DNA from: Acidobacteriota bacterium | GTDB lineage: Bacteria; Acidobacteriota; Blastocatellia; Pyrinomonadales; Pyrinomonadaceae | Direction of reading: 5' to 3' | Assembly: GCA_018269075.1 (NCBI GenBank) | Contig: JAFDVJ010000006.1 | Span: 47,724-111,723, forward strand | DNA: 64,000 bases | Part shown: piece after piece, positions 36,580-46,524 of the stretch | Layout: every line of letters begins with the position of its first letter | How positions within the stretch are numbered: position 1 is the stretch's first letter | Program-made: the position numbers and the translations under genes | Notes under the pieces: generated by a model | What the model saw: only the letters and a program-made list of their open reading frames with translations | Told to the model about the DNA's origin: nothing | Database searches by the model: none

Positions 36580-36767
36580 AGTGGAAAAGGTTAAAAGTGG
36601 AAAAGTGGAAAAGTTCGCTTCGCGTTCCTCGCGGCGGAAATCGCCTCGGGGCGAAATCCGGAATCTTCAATATTCGGGCGACTTTTCCACTTTTCCACTT
36701 TTCCACTTTTCCACTTTTCCACTTTTCCACTTTTCCACTTTTTCCCTTTTTCCCTTTTCCACTTTTA
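36578..36767. repeat. TTTTCCAC/GTGGAAAA low-complexity inverted repeat
   Basis: Plus-strand AAAGTGGAAAAGGTTAAAAG units (36578-36616) face a longer run of CTTTTCCACTTTTCC units (36681-36767) across about 65 bases of ordinary GC-rich sequence. It fills the gap between the CE12 and GH35 genes and begins within the CE12 stop codon. A direct-only relative lies at 53528-53603. Confidence 0.85.
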
Positions 36768-36793
36768 AACCATGCGGCAGCAATAGTTAAGCA

Positions 36794-39232
36794 ATGAAGA
36801 AACTCGACCGTCGAAATTTTATTCTCGCTTCGCTCGGCGCGACATTGGCGGCGCCGCGGGCGTTTGGTTTCGGCCGGAGGCTGCCCGCGCCGCTGACGCT
36901 CGACGCTTCGAAGCCGGTTCCCGCGCCGGTCGCGGGCGAGCTGAAGATGGGCGCGGCGACGAATCCGGCGGGCGTCACCGTGACCGTCGATTCGCGCAGC
37001 CTGCTCGTCGGCGGGCGGCGCGCGATGCCGGTGATGGGCGAATTTCATTACTCGCGCTACCCGGAAAACGAATGGCGCGAAGAGCTTCTGAAAATGAAGG
37101 CGGGCGGCATCGACATCGTCGCGACCTACGTTTTCTGGATTCATCACGAGGAACGCGAGGGCGTCTTCGACTGGTCCGGACGCCGCGATCTGCGCCGCTT
37201 CGTCGAGCTCGCCCGCGAAGCCGGCCTGCTCGTCGTCGTCCGGCTCGGCCCGTGGTGCCACGGCGAGGTCCGCAACGGCGGCCTGCCCGACTGGGTCCTC
37301 AAAAAGCCGTTCAAGCCGCGCACCGACGCGCCCGAATATCTCGCCGCCGTCACGCGGCTCTACGGCGAGACCGGCGCGCAGCTCAAGGGTCTGTGGTGGA
37401 AGGACGGCGGGCCGATCATCGGCGCGCAGTTCGAAAACGAGTTCAAGGGCCGCGCCGAGCATCTGCTGAATCTCAAGCGGATCGCGCGCGCGGCGGGCGT
37501 CGACGCGCCGCTTTACACGCGGACGGCGTGGCACGGAATGGCCTCGCCGCTGCCCTTCGGCGAGATCCTGCCGCTCTTCGGCGCGTATGCCGAAGGCTTC
37601 TGGGACCGCGAGCTGACGCCGATGCCGGGCAAATACGGCGACGGTTTTTTGTTCAGGACGGCGCGCACCGACGCCTCGATCGCGACCGATCAGCTCGGCG
37701 CGAAGACCCGCCGCGACGCCGAGGACGTCGACGCCTACCCGTATTTCTGCTGCGAGATCGGCGGCGGGATGATGCCGAGCTATCACCGGCGGATTTTGAA
37801 TTACCCGAAGGACATCGAGTCGATCGCGCTCGTCAAGCTCGGTTCGGGCAGCAATCTGCAGGGCTTTTATATGTATCACGGCGGCACGAATCCGGACGGC
37901 GCGCTCTCGACGCTGCAGGAATCGCAGGCGACGAACTACTGGAACGATATGCCGGTCAAAAGCTACGATTTTCAGGCGCCGCTCCGCGAATTCGGCCAGT
38001 TGTCGCCGCATTATCACGCGCTCCGGCTCCAGAATATGTTTCTCCGCGATTTCGGCCCCGAGCTCGCCGCGATGCCGGCGTTGATGCCCGACCGGACGCC
38101 GTCGGATTCGAACGACGCCGAAACGCTCCGCTGGTCGGCGCGCACGAACGGCGCGAGCGGCTTCGTCTTCGTCAACAACTACCAGCGGCTCAAACAAATG
38201 CCGGCGAAAACCGGCGTCCGGTTCGCGATCAGACTGCGGGACGAGACGCTGACGTTTCCCGACCGCCCGCTGACGGTCGGGGCCGGCGCGCTCGGGATCT
38301 TTCCCTTCAACCTCAAGGTCGGCGGCGACGGCCTGATCCGCTGGGCGACCCTCCAGCCGCTCTGCCGGCTCGACGAAGCCGGGACGGAGATCGTTTTCCT
38401 CCGGGAGATCGACGGCATCGAGCCGTCGATCTCGTTCGGCGACGGAACGCGCCTGACGGGCCGCCGCGAGCGCTCGCCGGGGATGACGGCCGAGGAGGCG
38501 ACGACGCCTTCGGGCCGCAAATTTCTGATCGTGACCGTCCGGGCCGGCGTCGCCGAAAGCCTCTGGAAAACGACGTTCGACGGCGCGGAACGCGTCTTCG
38601 CCACGCGCGCCGGCCTCGTCGTCGACGGCGACGAAATCAGGCTTTCGGGCGAAAACGCCGCCGAGCTCGCCGTCGCGCTGAGGCCGCCGCCCGGGCGAAA
38701 ACTCACGGGTTCGAACGTCAGACCGTCGAAAACCGCCGGTTTTCTGACCAGATTCGCTGCCGCGCCCCCGCCGGCTGCGGCGAAGAAAACCTTGAAGATC
38801 AGACAGCTGCAGCCCGCCGGGCCGCCGCGCGAAATCAGGATCGGCGGCAAGGGCGTCGCCGAAGCGCCGGCGGACGGGGATTTCGACGCGGCCGCCGTCT
38901 GGCGGATCGAACTGCCGAAAGGCGCTCTCGCGCGGCGCGCGCTGATCCGCGTCCGCTACGAGGGCGACGTCGCGCGGGCCTATGTCGGCGAGCGGCTTCT
39001 GACCGACAATTTTTACAACGGCAGCGCGTTCGAGTTCGCCGTCGACCGCGATCTCGCCGAAATCCGGGAAAAGGGCGTCACGCTCAAAATCCTGCCGCTC
39101 CGGGCGGACGCGCCGATTTATCTGGCGGACGAGGCGAAACCGAAGTTCGGCGGCGCGGCGAGCGTCTGCCGGCTCGTCTCGGCCGAGCTCGTCGAGATCC
39201 GCGAGGCAACATTTAAATTGGACAGAAGATGA
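36794..39232 (+). CDS. GH35 beta-galactosidase, Tat-type leader
   Basis: 812 residues. LDRRNFILASLGATLAAP is a Tat-like signal. The GH35 barrel starts near residue 75 (VMGEFHYSRYPENEWREELLKMKAGG), with the acid/base Glu216 in GAQFENEF and the nucleophile Glu321 in FCCEIGGG; FWIHHEEREGVFDW and LRLGPW-type text (VRLGPWCHGEVRNGGLPDW) are family signatures. C-terminal beta domains fill residues 400-812. It would release galactose from beta-galactan or arabinogalactan. Its TGA overlaps the ATG of the DUF5107 gene (ATGA), so the two are translationally coupled. Confidence 0.93.
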   Translation: MKKLDRRNFILASLGATLAAPRAFGFGRRLPAPLTLDASKPVPAPVAGELKMGAATNPAGVTVTVDSRSLLVGGRRAMPVMGEFHYSRYPENEWREELLKMKAGGIDIVATYVFWIHHEEREGVFDWSGRRDLRRFVELAREAGLLVVVRLGPWCHGEVRNGGLPDWVLKKPFKPRTDAPEYLAAVTRLYGETGAQLKGLWWKDGGPIIGAQFENEFKGRAEHLLNLKRIARAAGVDAPLYTRTAWHGMASPLPFGEILPLFGAYAEGFWDRELTPMPGKYGDGFLFRTARTDASIATDQLGAKTRRDAEDVDAYPYFCCEIGGGMMPSYHRRILNYPKDIESIALVKLGSGSNLQGFYMYHGGTNPDGALSTLQESQATNYWNDMPVKSYDFQAPLREFGQLSPHYHALRLQNMFLRDFGPELAAMPALMPDRTPSDSNDAETLRWSARTNGASGFVFVNNYQRLKQMPAKTGVRFAIRLRDETLTFPDRPLTVGAGALGIFPFNLKVGGDGLIRWATLQPLCRLDEAGTEIVFLREIDGIEPSISFGDGTRLTGRRERSPGMTAEEATTPSGRKFLIVTVRAGVAESLWKTTFDGAERVFATRAGLVVDGDEIRLSGENAAELAVALRPPPGRKLTGSNVRPSKTAGFLTRFAAAPPPAAAKKTLKIRQLQPAGPPREIRIGGKGVAEAPADGDFDAAAVWRIELPKGALARRALIRVRYEGDVARAYVGERLLTDNFYNGSAFEFAVDRDLAEIREKGVTLKILPLRADAPIYLADEAKPKFGGAASVCRLVSAELVEIREATFKLDRR

Positions 39233-42200
39233 AAACAGCGCATCACAACGAGGTCGCGGTCCGCGTCGAACAGGTCGTCATCCCGACCTATCTGCCCGCG
39301 CCGCCCGACCGTCACCCGATGTTTCTCGAAAAGCGCGTCTATCAGGGCAGCAGCGGCCGGGTCTATCCGCTGCCCTTCACCGACCGGATCGCCGAGGAAA
39401 AGACCGACCGCGAATGGACGGCCGTCCTGATCGAGAACGATTTCCTCGAGGTGATGATCCTGCCCGAGCTCGGCGGGCGCATCCACGCGATCTACGACAA
39501 GCTTCGCGGCCGCGATCTGATCTATCGCCAGCAAGTGATCAAACCGGCGCTCGTCGGGCTCGCCGGCAGCTGGATCTCGGGCGGGATCGAGTTTAACTGG
39601 GCGCAGCACCACCGGCCGGCGACTTTTCTGCCGGTCGACTGGACGGTCGAACGGACTGGGAGCGGCGGCGCGATCGTCTGGCTCGGCGACCACGAACCGC
39701 TGACGCGGATGAAGTCGATGCAGGGCGTGAGCCTCGCGCCGGAGCGCGCGGTCGTCGAGCTCAAAGTGCGCGTCCACAACCGGACGCCGCTCGCGCAGAC
39801 GTTTTTGTGGTGGGCCAACGCCGCCGTCAAAGTTCACGAAGGCTGCCAGTCGTTCTTTCCGCCCGACGTCCGTTTCGTCGCCGACCACGCGAAGCGCGCG
39901 ATGAGCGCGTTTCCGCTCTGCGACGGCACCTACTACGGCGTCGATTACGCCGCCCGCGCGCGCCGCGGCGTTCCGCCCGACGAGATTCCGCGCCGCTTCG
40001 TGCCGCCGCATATTTCGGGCGCCGCTTCCGGGCTGCCGGACTACGCGCCGAACGATCTTTCGTGGTACGCCAACATTCCCGTTCCGACCTCTTATATGTG
40101 CGTCGGCGCGGACGGCGATTTTTTCGGCGGCTACGACCATTACGCGCAGGCCGGAATCGTCCACGTCGCCGACCGCCGCGTCGCGCCGGGCAAAAAGCAG
40201 TGGACGTGGGGCAATCACGATTTCGGGTACGCGTGGGACCGCAATCTCTCGGACGACGAAGCGCCGTATATCGAGCTGATGGCCGGCGTCTTCACCGACA
40301 ACCAGCCCGATTTCAGCCATCTCGCGCCGTTCGAAACGAAATCGTGGAGCCAGTTCTGGTACGGCATCGGCGCGCTCGGCGTGCCGGTCGCGGCGACGGC
40401 CGACGCGGCGCTGAGCGTCGTTCTGAAAAACGGGACGGCGCGGATCAGCGTCGGCGCGACGGCGCGTTTCGCCGCCGCTTCGATCACCGTCCGGGACGCC
40501 GCCGGCGCGCGGCGCTTCGACGCCGATCTCGAGCCCGCCGGGCCGTTTTTCGCCGAATTTCCGTGCGCCGGCGTCTTCGGAATCGCGGTCGCCGACGCGG
40601 CCGGCCGGACGCTCGTCGCTTACGAACCGCCGGCCGAATCCGGCGCGCCGCCGCCGCCGGCGACCGAGATTCCGCCGCCCGCGTCGATCGCGAGCGCGGA
40701 CGAGCTCTATCTCGCCGGGCGTCATCTCGAACAGTACCGCCACGCGACGCGCGCGGCCGCCGATTACTGGCTCGAAATCCTCCGCCGCGACCCGCTCGAT
40801 TGGCGCGCCAACAACGCGCTCGGCCTCGCGCATCTGCGGCGCGGCGAATTTTCTGAGGCGGCCGAGCTTTTCCGACGCGCGATCGAACGGCTGACCGCGC
40901 GCAATCCGAATCCCGAAACCGGCGAGGCGCATTACCATCTCGGCCTCGCGCTCCGCGAACGCGATCCGCAAGCGGCTTTCGAAGCGTTCGCGAAGGCCGC
41001 GTGGAACGCCGCCGAGGCGCCCGCCGCGCGGCTCGCGATGGCCGAGCTCGAGGCCGCGCGAAAAGACTTTCCGGCCGCGCTCGCGCGGCTCGACGAGGCG
41101 CTCGCCGACGGCCCGCGCAATCTCTGGGCGCGAAACCTGAAAACGCTCGTGCTGCGGCGTCTCGGCCGCGATCAGGAGGCGGCCGCGCTGCTCGCCGAAA
41201 CGCGGCGGTTCGACCCGCTCGACGCGGCGGCGCGGATTCTCGACGGCGCGGACGAGATCGACCTCCAGACCCGGCTCGACGCCGCGCACGAGCTGGCCCG
41301 CGCCGGTTTTCTCGACGAGGCGGCGGCCGCGCTCGGCGACGTCGAAAGCGCCCGCGGGTTCGCCGGCGGGCTGCCGACGCGCGAGCTCGGGGCCGTCCCG
41401 ATCGCGCTGTACACGCTCGGGCATTTCGCCGAACTCGGCGGCGACGCGGCCCGGGCGGCCGAATTCCGGCGAAAAGCCGCCGCCGCGCCGCCCGATTACT
41501 GCTTTCCGCACCGTTCGGAAGAGATCGCCGTCCTTCGTTCGGCGCTCGAAGCAGACCCGGCGGACGCGCGCGCCGCGTATTATCTCGGCTGTCTCTACTA
41601 CGACCGCCGCCGCTATGCCGAGGCCGTCGCGCTGTGGGAACGCGCGGCCGCCGATGACTCGTTTCCGACCGTCTGGCGCAATCTCGGGATCGCTTATTTC
41701 AACGTCGCGCACGACGGCGAACGCGCCCGCGCGGCCTTCGAAAAGGCGTTCGCGGCGGCCGGCCAAGCCGACGCGCGGATCCTTTACGAGCGCGACCAGC
41801 TCGCGAAAAGGCTCGGCGACCGGCCCGCCGCGCGGCTCGCCGAACTCGAACGGTTTCCGGCGCTCGTCGCCGCGCGCGACGATCTGAGCGTCGAGACGGC
41901 GGCGCTCCTCAACCGGACCGGCCGCCACGCCGACGCACTCGCGCTGCTCGCCGCGCGCCGGTTTCAGCCGTGGGAAGGCGGCGAGGGCCGGGCGCTCGCC
42001 GAATACACGCGGGCGCGGCTCGCGCTCGGCCGGAAACGCCTCGAAGAAGGCAATCCGCCGTCCGCCGCCGCGCATTTCGAAGCCGCGCTCGCGCCGCCCG
42101 AAAATCTCGGCGAGGGCGTTCATCCGCTCGCCAACCAAAGCGACGTCCGCTATTTCCTCGGCCTCGCGCTCGACGCCGCCGACGACCGCGCCGGCGCGCT

Positions 42201-42606
42201 TCGCGAATGGCGGCGCGCGGCTTATTTCAAAGGCGATTTCCGCGAAATGAGCGTCCGGCGTTTTTCGGAGATGACGTATTATTCGGCGCTCGCGCTCGGC
42301 CGGCTGGACGCGGCCGACGAAGCCGCCGCGCTGCTCGGCGAGCTCTGCGAAGACGCCGTCCGGGCGGCCGCCGCGGCCGACGACCGGATCGATTATTTCG
42401 CGACCTCGCTGCCGTCGATGCTGCTTTTCGACGACGACCTCGCCGCGCGGCGGCGGACGGCGGCGATGTTTATCGAAGCGCAGGCGCGGTTCGGCCTCGG
42501 CGAGACCGAAGCCGCCGCGAAGCTGCTGCGCGCCGTCCTCGAACGCGAGCCGGATCACGCCGCCGCGGCCGATTTCGCGCGCGGAATGGAGAATTTCGAA
42601 TTATGA
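39229..42606 (+). CDS. DUF5107 domain plus tetratricopeptide repeats, 1125 residues
   Basis: Residues about 10-350 match DUF5107 (VYPLPFTDRIAEEK, VMILPELGGRIHAIYDKLRGRDLIYRQ, GGIEFNWAQHHRP, WTWGNHDFGYAWDRNLSDDEAPYIELMAG), a galactose-mutarotase-like beta-sandwich. The rest (about 480-1120) is a long series of TPR helices (ADYWLEILRRDPLDWRANNALGLAHLRRGEFSEA, AAYYLGCLYYDRRRYAEAV). No signal peptide is visible, which points to the cytoplasm. Function is not established. Coupling by four-base overlaps to GH35 upstream and to the sugar-binding lipoprotein downstream suggests it acts on, or senses, the released sugar (inference). It is very rich in Ala and GC. Confidence 0.82.
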   Translation: MKTAHHNEVAVRVEQVVIPTYLPAPPDRHPMFLEKRVYQGSSGRVYPLPFTDRIAEEKTDREWTAVLIENDFLEVMILPELGGRIHAIYDKLRGRDLIYRQQVIKPALVGLAGSWISGGIEFNWAQHHRPATFLPVDWTVERTGSGGAIVWLGDHEPLTRMKSMQGVSLAPERAVVELKVRVHNRTPLAQTFLWWANAAVKVHEGCQSFFPPDVRFVADHAKRAMSAFPLCDGTYYGVDYAARARRGVPPDEIPRRFVPPHISGAASGLPDYAPNDLSWYANIPVPTSYMCVGADGDFFGGYDHYAQAGIVHVADRRVAPGKKQWTWGNHDFGYAWDRNLSDDEAPYIELMAGVFTDNQPDFSHLAPFETKSWSQFWYGIGALGVPVAATADAALSVVLKNGTARISVGATARFAAASITVRDAAGARRFDADLEPAGPFFAEFPCAGVFGIAVADAAGRTLVAYEPPAESGAPPPPATEIPPPASIASADELYLAGRHLEQYRHATRAAADYWLEILRRDPLDWRANNALGLAHLRRGEFSEAAELFRRAIERLTARNPNPETGEAHYHLGLALRERDPQAAFEAFAKAAWNAAEAPAARLAMAELEAARKDFPAALARLDEALADGPRNLWARNLKTLVLRRLGRDQEAAALLAETRRFDPLDAAARILDGADEIDLQTRLDAAHELARAGFLDEAAAALGDVESARGFAGGLPTRELGAVPIALYTLGHFAELGGDAARAAEFRRKAAAAPPDYCFPHRSEEIAVLRSALEADPADARAAYYLGCLYYDRRRYAEAVALWERAAADDSFPTVWRNLGIAYFNVAHDGERARAAFEKAFAAAGQADARILYERDQLAKRLGDRPAARLAELERFPALVAARDDLSVETAALLNRTGRHADALALLAARRFQPWEGGEGRALAEYTRARLALGRKRLEEGNPPSAAAHFEAALAPPENLGEGVHPLANQSDVRYFLGLALDAADDRAGALREWRRAAYFKGDFREMSVRRFSEMTYYSALALGRLDAADEAAALLGELCEDAVRAAAAADDRIDYFATSLPSMLLFDDDLAARRRTAAMFIEAQARFGLGETEAAAKLLRAVLEREPDHAAAADFARGMENFEL

Positions 42607-43559
42607 AGAACTTAATCATCGTGATCATCGCGGCCCTCCTGACGGCCGCCTGTTCGGGCCCGGCGAAGACCGCGTCCGGGAAAAAGCTGCGGATCGCCGT
42701 CGTCACCAACAACAGCTCCGACTGGTGGGCGATCGCGCGGCGCGGCGGCGACGACGCGGCGCGCGAGCTCGGCGACGTCGATTTCGATTTCCGGATGGTG
42801 TCCGAGGGCACGGCGGCGGCGCAGAAAGCGCTCGTCGACGATCTGCTCGTGCGCGGCGTCGACGGCCTGATGGTGAGCCCGATCGACGTCGAGAACCAGA
42901 AGCAGATGATCGACGACGCCGCGTCGAAGACGCTCGTCTTCACGCTCGGGGCCGACGCGCCGGCGACGCGGCGGGCGGCCTACGTCGGTTCGGACGACGT
43001 CGCGGCCGGCAAAATGGCCGGCGAGATGATCCGCAAGGCGCTCCCGCGCGGCGGCCGGATCGTCGTCTTCGTCGGCCGCCGCGACGCGCAGAACGCGATC
43101 GACCGGCTCGAAGGGCTCAAACAGGGCGTCGCCGGCGGCGGGATCGAGATTCTCGACGTCCGCACCGACGACTCCGACACGGCGAAAGCGAAGGCCAACG
43201 CCGCCGACGCGCTCGTCAAATATCCGGACATCGACGGGCTCGTCGGGCTCTGGAGCTACAACACGCCGGCCATTCTGAGCGCGCTGCGCGACGCCGGCAA
43301 GACCGGCAAAGTGACGGTCGTCGGGTTCGACGAGGACGAGCAGACGCTCGCCGGCGTCCGCGACGGCGCGGTTTTCGCGACGGTCGTCCAGCAGCCGTAC
43401 GGCTTCACGAAGGACGCCGTCCGCCGGATGGCGCTCGCGCTGCGCGGCGACCGGTCGCAGATTCCGGCCGACGGCCGCGCGATCTTCCCGACCGAGGTCG
43501 TCGACCGCTCGAACGTCGACGGGTTCGCCCGGGAAATGAATCGTCTGCGGGGAAAATAA
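42603..43559 (+). CDS. RbsB-type sugar-binding lipoprotein of an ABC importer
   Basis: 318 residues. The lipobox LLTAAC places the modified Cys at 17. A Peripla_BP_4 fold follows: LRIAVVTNNSSDWWAIARRGGDDAA, VDGLMVSPIDVENQKQMIDDAA, AAYVGSDDVAAGKMAGEMI, IVVFVGRRDAQNAIDRLEG and VVGFDEDEQTLAGVRDG, all standard for ribose/galactose-family binding proteins. It delivers a monosaccharide to an RbsA/RbsC-type importer; the matching ATPase and permease sit at the left edge of the window, about 41 kb away on the same strand. The ATG overlaps the DUF5107 stop (ATGA). The bound sugar is not predictable from sequence. Confidence 0.92.
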   Translation: MKNLIIVIIAALLTAACSGPAKTASGKKLRIAVVTNNSSDWWAIARRGGDDAARELGDVDFDFRMVSEGTAAAQKALVDDLLVRGVDGLMVSPIDVENQKQMIDDAASKTLVFTLGADAPATRRAAYVGSDDVAAGKMAGEMIRKALPRGGRIVVFVGRRDAQNAIDRLEGLKQGVAGGGIEILDVRTDDSDTAKAKANAADALVKYPDIDGLVGLWSYNTPAILSALRDAGKTGKVTVVGFDEDEQTLAGVRDGAVFATVVQQPYGFTKDAVRRMALALRGDRSQIPADGRAIFPTEVVDRSNVDGFAREMNRLRGK

Positions 43560-43560
43560 A

Positions 43561-46524
43561 ATGATCACCGGAAGCTGTCGAAAAATCATCGGACTGGGTC
43601 TCGCGCTCGTTTTGTCGGCGCTCTGCGCGCAGGCGCGGACGAGCTATAATTTCAACGCCGACTGGCGGCATTTCGTCGGCGACGCGGCCGGGGCCGAAAA
43701 GCCGGATTTCGACGACACCGGCTGGAAAACCGTCTCGACGCCGCACGCGTGGAACGAGGATGACGCCTTTCGCCGCGACATCAGGGACCTTTCGACCGGC
43801 ATCGCGTGGTACCGCAAGCATTTTAAGCTGCCGGCCGACGCCGCCGGCAAGAAGATCTTTCTCGAATTCGAGGGCATCCGGCAGGCCGGCGAGTTTTATC
43901 TCAACGGCCGGTTCGTCGGCCGCCACGAAAACGGCGTCTCGGCGTTCGGCTTCGACGTCACGGATTTTCTCAGCAAGGGCGAAAACGTGCTCGCGGTGCG
44001 CGTCGACAATTCGTGGGACTACAAGGAAAAAGCGACGGGTTCCGCGTTTCAGTGGAACGACCGGAATTTTTATGCCAACTACGGCGGGATCAATAAAAAC
44101 GTCTACCTGCACGTCGCCGACCGGCTCTACCAGACGCTGCCGCTCTACACGAACCTCGGCACGACCGGCGTTTACGTTTACGCCGACGACTTCGACATCA
44201 AAAACCGGACCGCGCGAATCACCGCCGAATCCGAGATCAAAAACGAGTTCCCGACCGCCCGGACCTTCGACTACGAGGTCGCCGTCAAAGCCCCGGGCGG
44301 CCGGATTGTCAAGACGATCAAAGGCGGAAGCTACACGATCGCGGCGGGCGAAACGAAAACCGTCAAAGCCGCGGCCGTCATCAATAATCTGAACTTCTGG
44401 AGCTGGGGCTACGGCTATCTCTACACGGTCGAAACGACGCTGAAAATCGCGGGCAAAGCGGTCGACACGGTCGCGACGCGGACCGGTTTCCGCAAGACCG
44501 AATTCGCGAACGGGATGTTCCGGCTCAACGACCGGACTTTGCAGCTCAAGGGCTACGCGCAGCGGACGACCAACGAATGGCCGGCGCTCGGGAGCGCGGT
44601 GCCGGCGTGGCTCTCGGATTTTTCGAACGGTCTGATGGTCGCGTCGAACGCGAATCTCGTCCGCTGGATGCACGTCACGCCGTCGAAGCAGGACGTCGAA
44701 TCGTGCGACCGCGTCGGACTGATCGAGGCGCTGCCGGCCGGCGATTCGGAAAAGGACGTCGACGGCCGCCGCTGGGAGCAGCGGCTCGAAGCGATGCGCG
44801 ACGGCATTATTTACAACCGCAACAACCCGTCGGTGATCTTTCTCGAATCCGGCAACAAGGGCGTCTCCGAGGAGCATATGCGGCAGATGAAGGCTTTGCG
44901 CGACCGTTTCGACCCGCACGGCGGCCGCGCGTCGGGCTCGCGCGAGATGCTCGCGTCGAAAACGGCCGAATACGGCGGCGAGATGCTCTACATCAACAAG
45001 AGCGCGACGAAACCCGTCTGGGCGATGGAATATTCGCGCGACGAGGGCCTGCGCAAATACTGGGACGAATTTTCGCCGCCCTATCACAGGGACGGCGACG
45101 GCCCGCTCTACCAGAATCAGGACGCGAGCGTCTACAACCGCAATCAGGACTCGTTCGCGGTCGAGGACGTCACGCGCTGGTTCGACTACTGGGAAGCGCG
45201 GCCCGGCACCGGCAAACGGGTCAGCGCGGGCGGCGTCAACATCATTTTTTCCGATTCGAACACGCATCACCGCGGCGCCGAAAACTACCGCCGCTCGGGC
45301 GAGACGGACGCTCTCAGACTGGCGAAGGACGGGTATTTCGCGCATCGCGTGATGTGGGACGGCTGGGTCGATATCGAACGGCCGCGGACGCACATCGTCG
45401 GCCACTGGAATTACGCGCCGGGAACGAAAAAGAACGTCTATGTCGTGTCGGGCGCGGAACGGGTCGAGCTGTTTCTCAACGGCCGCTCGCTCGGCTTCGG
45501 CGAACGGAGCAGCCGCTTTCTCTTTACCTTCAAAAACGTCGAATGGCGGCCGGGCGCGCTCCGCGCCGTCGGTTACGACCGACAGAACCGGAAAATCACC
45601 GAAGACGCCAAACAAACGGCCGGCGCTCCGTTCGCCGTTCGCCTGACGCCGCGCGTGTCGCCGGCCGGGCTGCGGGCCGACGGCGCCGACGTCGCGCTCG
45701 TCGACGTCGAGGTCGTCGATCGCGCCGGCCGGCGCTGCCCGACGGCCTTAAATACCATCAACTTCGAGCTTTCCGGCGCGGCCGAATGGCGCGGCGGGAT
45801 CGCGCAGGGGCCGGACAATTTTATTTTGAGCAAAACTCTGCCGGTCGAAAACGGCGTCAACCGCGTGATTCTGCGCTCGACGCGCGCGGCCGGAAAAATC
45901 ACGCTGAGGGCGACGGCCGAGGGTTTGAAACCGGCGGTCGTCGGGCTCGCCTCGCGGCCGTTCGCCGCCGAAAACGGCATCGCCCGCGAGCTGCCCGCGG
46001 ACCGGCTGCCGATCGTGCTCGAACGCGGCCCGACGCCGGCCGGCGAATCGTTCAGACCGACGCGGACGACGCTCGACATCGCCGGCGCGACGGCCGGCTC
46101 GAACGCGGACAAAGCCCGCCACAGCTTCGACGACGACGAGACGACCGACTGGACCAGCGACGGCCGACCGGAAACGGCGTGGATCGAATACGATCTCGGC
46201 CGGCCGGCGGCGGTCTCGCAAGTGGTCTTAAAGCTCGTCGGCTGGCGCACGCAGAGCTACCCGCTGAAAATTTCCGTCGACGGCCGCGCCGTTTTCGCCG
46301 GAAATTCGCCGCGCTCGCTCGGCTACGCGACTTTCGGCTTTCCGGCGACCGCGGGCCGCAGAATCCGGATCGAGCTGACGGCGAGCGCCACGAACCGCGA
46401 CGCCTTCGGCAACATCGTCGAGATTCCCGGCACGCCCGACGCCCAGTCGGCGGCCGGCAAAGGCGGCGCCCGCAGCACGCTCGGCATCGTCGAAGCGGAA
46501 ATCTATGAAAGTTTGGGAAGTTGA
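43561..46524 (+). CDS. GH2-family protein with atypical acid/base motif and discoidin-like tail
   Basis: 987 residues, signal peptide 1-25 (ALCAQA). GH2 jelly roll (YNFNADWRHFVGDAAGAEK), Ig domain and barrel (LKGYAQRTTNEWPALG) are present. The usual G-N-E is FLESGNKG here: Glu429 stands four residues before, and Lys433 replaces, the expected acid/base. The nucleophile candidate is Glu490 in AMEYSRDE. Residues about 800-985 (HSFDDDETTDWTSDG, IEYDLGRPAAVSQVVLKL) resemble an F5/8 domain. The subfamily may use Glu429 instead. Spaced one base after the lipoprotein stop. The last codons (ESLGS) and the stop lie in an AAGTTTGGGAAG repeat, so the natural C-terminus may once have been shorter. Confidence 0.82.
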   Translation: MITGSCRKIIGLGLALVLSALCAQARTSYNFNADWRHFVGDAAGAEKPDFDDTGWKTVSTPHAWNEDDAFRRDIRDLSTGIAWYRKHFKLPADAAGKKIFLEFEGIRQAGEFYLNGRFVGRHENGVSAFGFDVTDFLSKGENVLAVRVDNSWDYKEKATGSAFQWNDRNFYANYGGINKNVYLHVADRLYQTLPLYTNLGTTGVYVYADDFDIKNRTARITAESEIKNEFPTARTFDYEVAVKAPGGRIVKTIKGGSYTIAAGETKTVKAAAVINNLNFWSWGYGYLYTVETTLKIAGKAVDTVATRTGFRKTEFANGMFRLNDRTLQLKGYAQRTTNEWPALGSAVPAWLSDFSNGLMVASNANLVRWMHVTPSKQDVESCDRVGLIEALPAGDSEKDVDGRRWEQRLEAMRDGIIYNRNNPSVIFLESGNKGVSEEHMRQMKALRDRFDPHGGRASGSREMLASKTAEYGGEMLYINKSATKPVWAMEYSRDEGLRKYWDEFSPPYHRDGDGPLYQNQDASVYNRNQDSFAVEDVTRWFDYWEARPGTGKRVSAGGVNIIFSDSNTHHRGAENYRRSGETDALRLAKDGYFAHRVMWDGWVDIERPRTHIVGHWNYAPGTKKNVYVVSGAERVELFLNGRSLGFGERSSRFLFTFKNVEWRPGALRAVGYDRQNRKITEDAKQTAGAPFAVRLTPRVSPAGLRADGADVALVDVEVVDRAGRRCPTALNTINFELSGAAEWRGGIAQGPDNFILSKTLPVENGVNRVILRSTRAAGKITLRATAEGLKPAVVGLASRPFAAENGIARELPADRLPIVLERGPTPAGESFRPTRTTLDIAGATAGSNADKARHSFDDDETTDWTSDGRPETAWIEYDLGRPAAVSQVVLKLVGWRTQSYPLKISVDGRAVFAGNSPRSLGYATFGFPATAGRRIRIELTASATNRDAFGNIVEIPGTPDAQSAAGKGGARSTLGIVEAEIYESLGS

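Noticed and set aside
39118..42558. 1146-codon minus-strand open frame opposite DUF5107-TPR
   Set aside because: Same GC-rich antisense effect; composition is Arg/Glu/Gly-biased and shows no recognisable fold.
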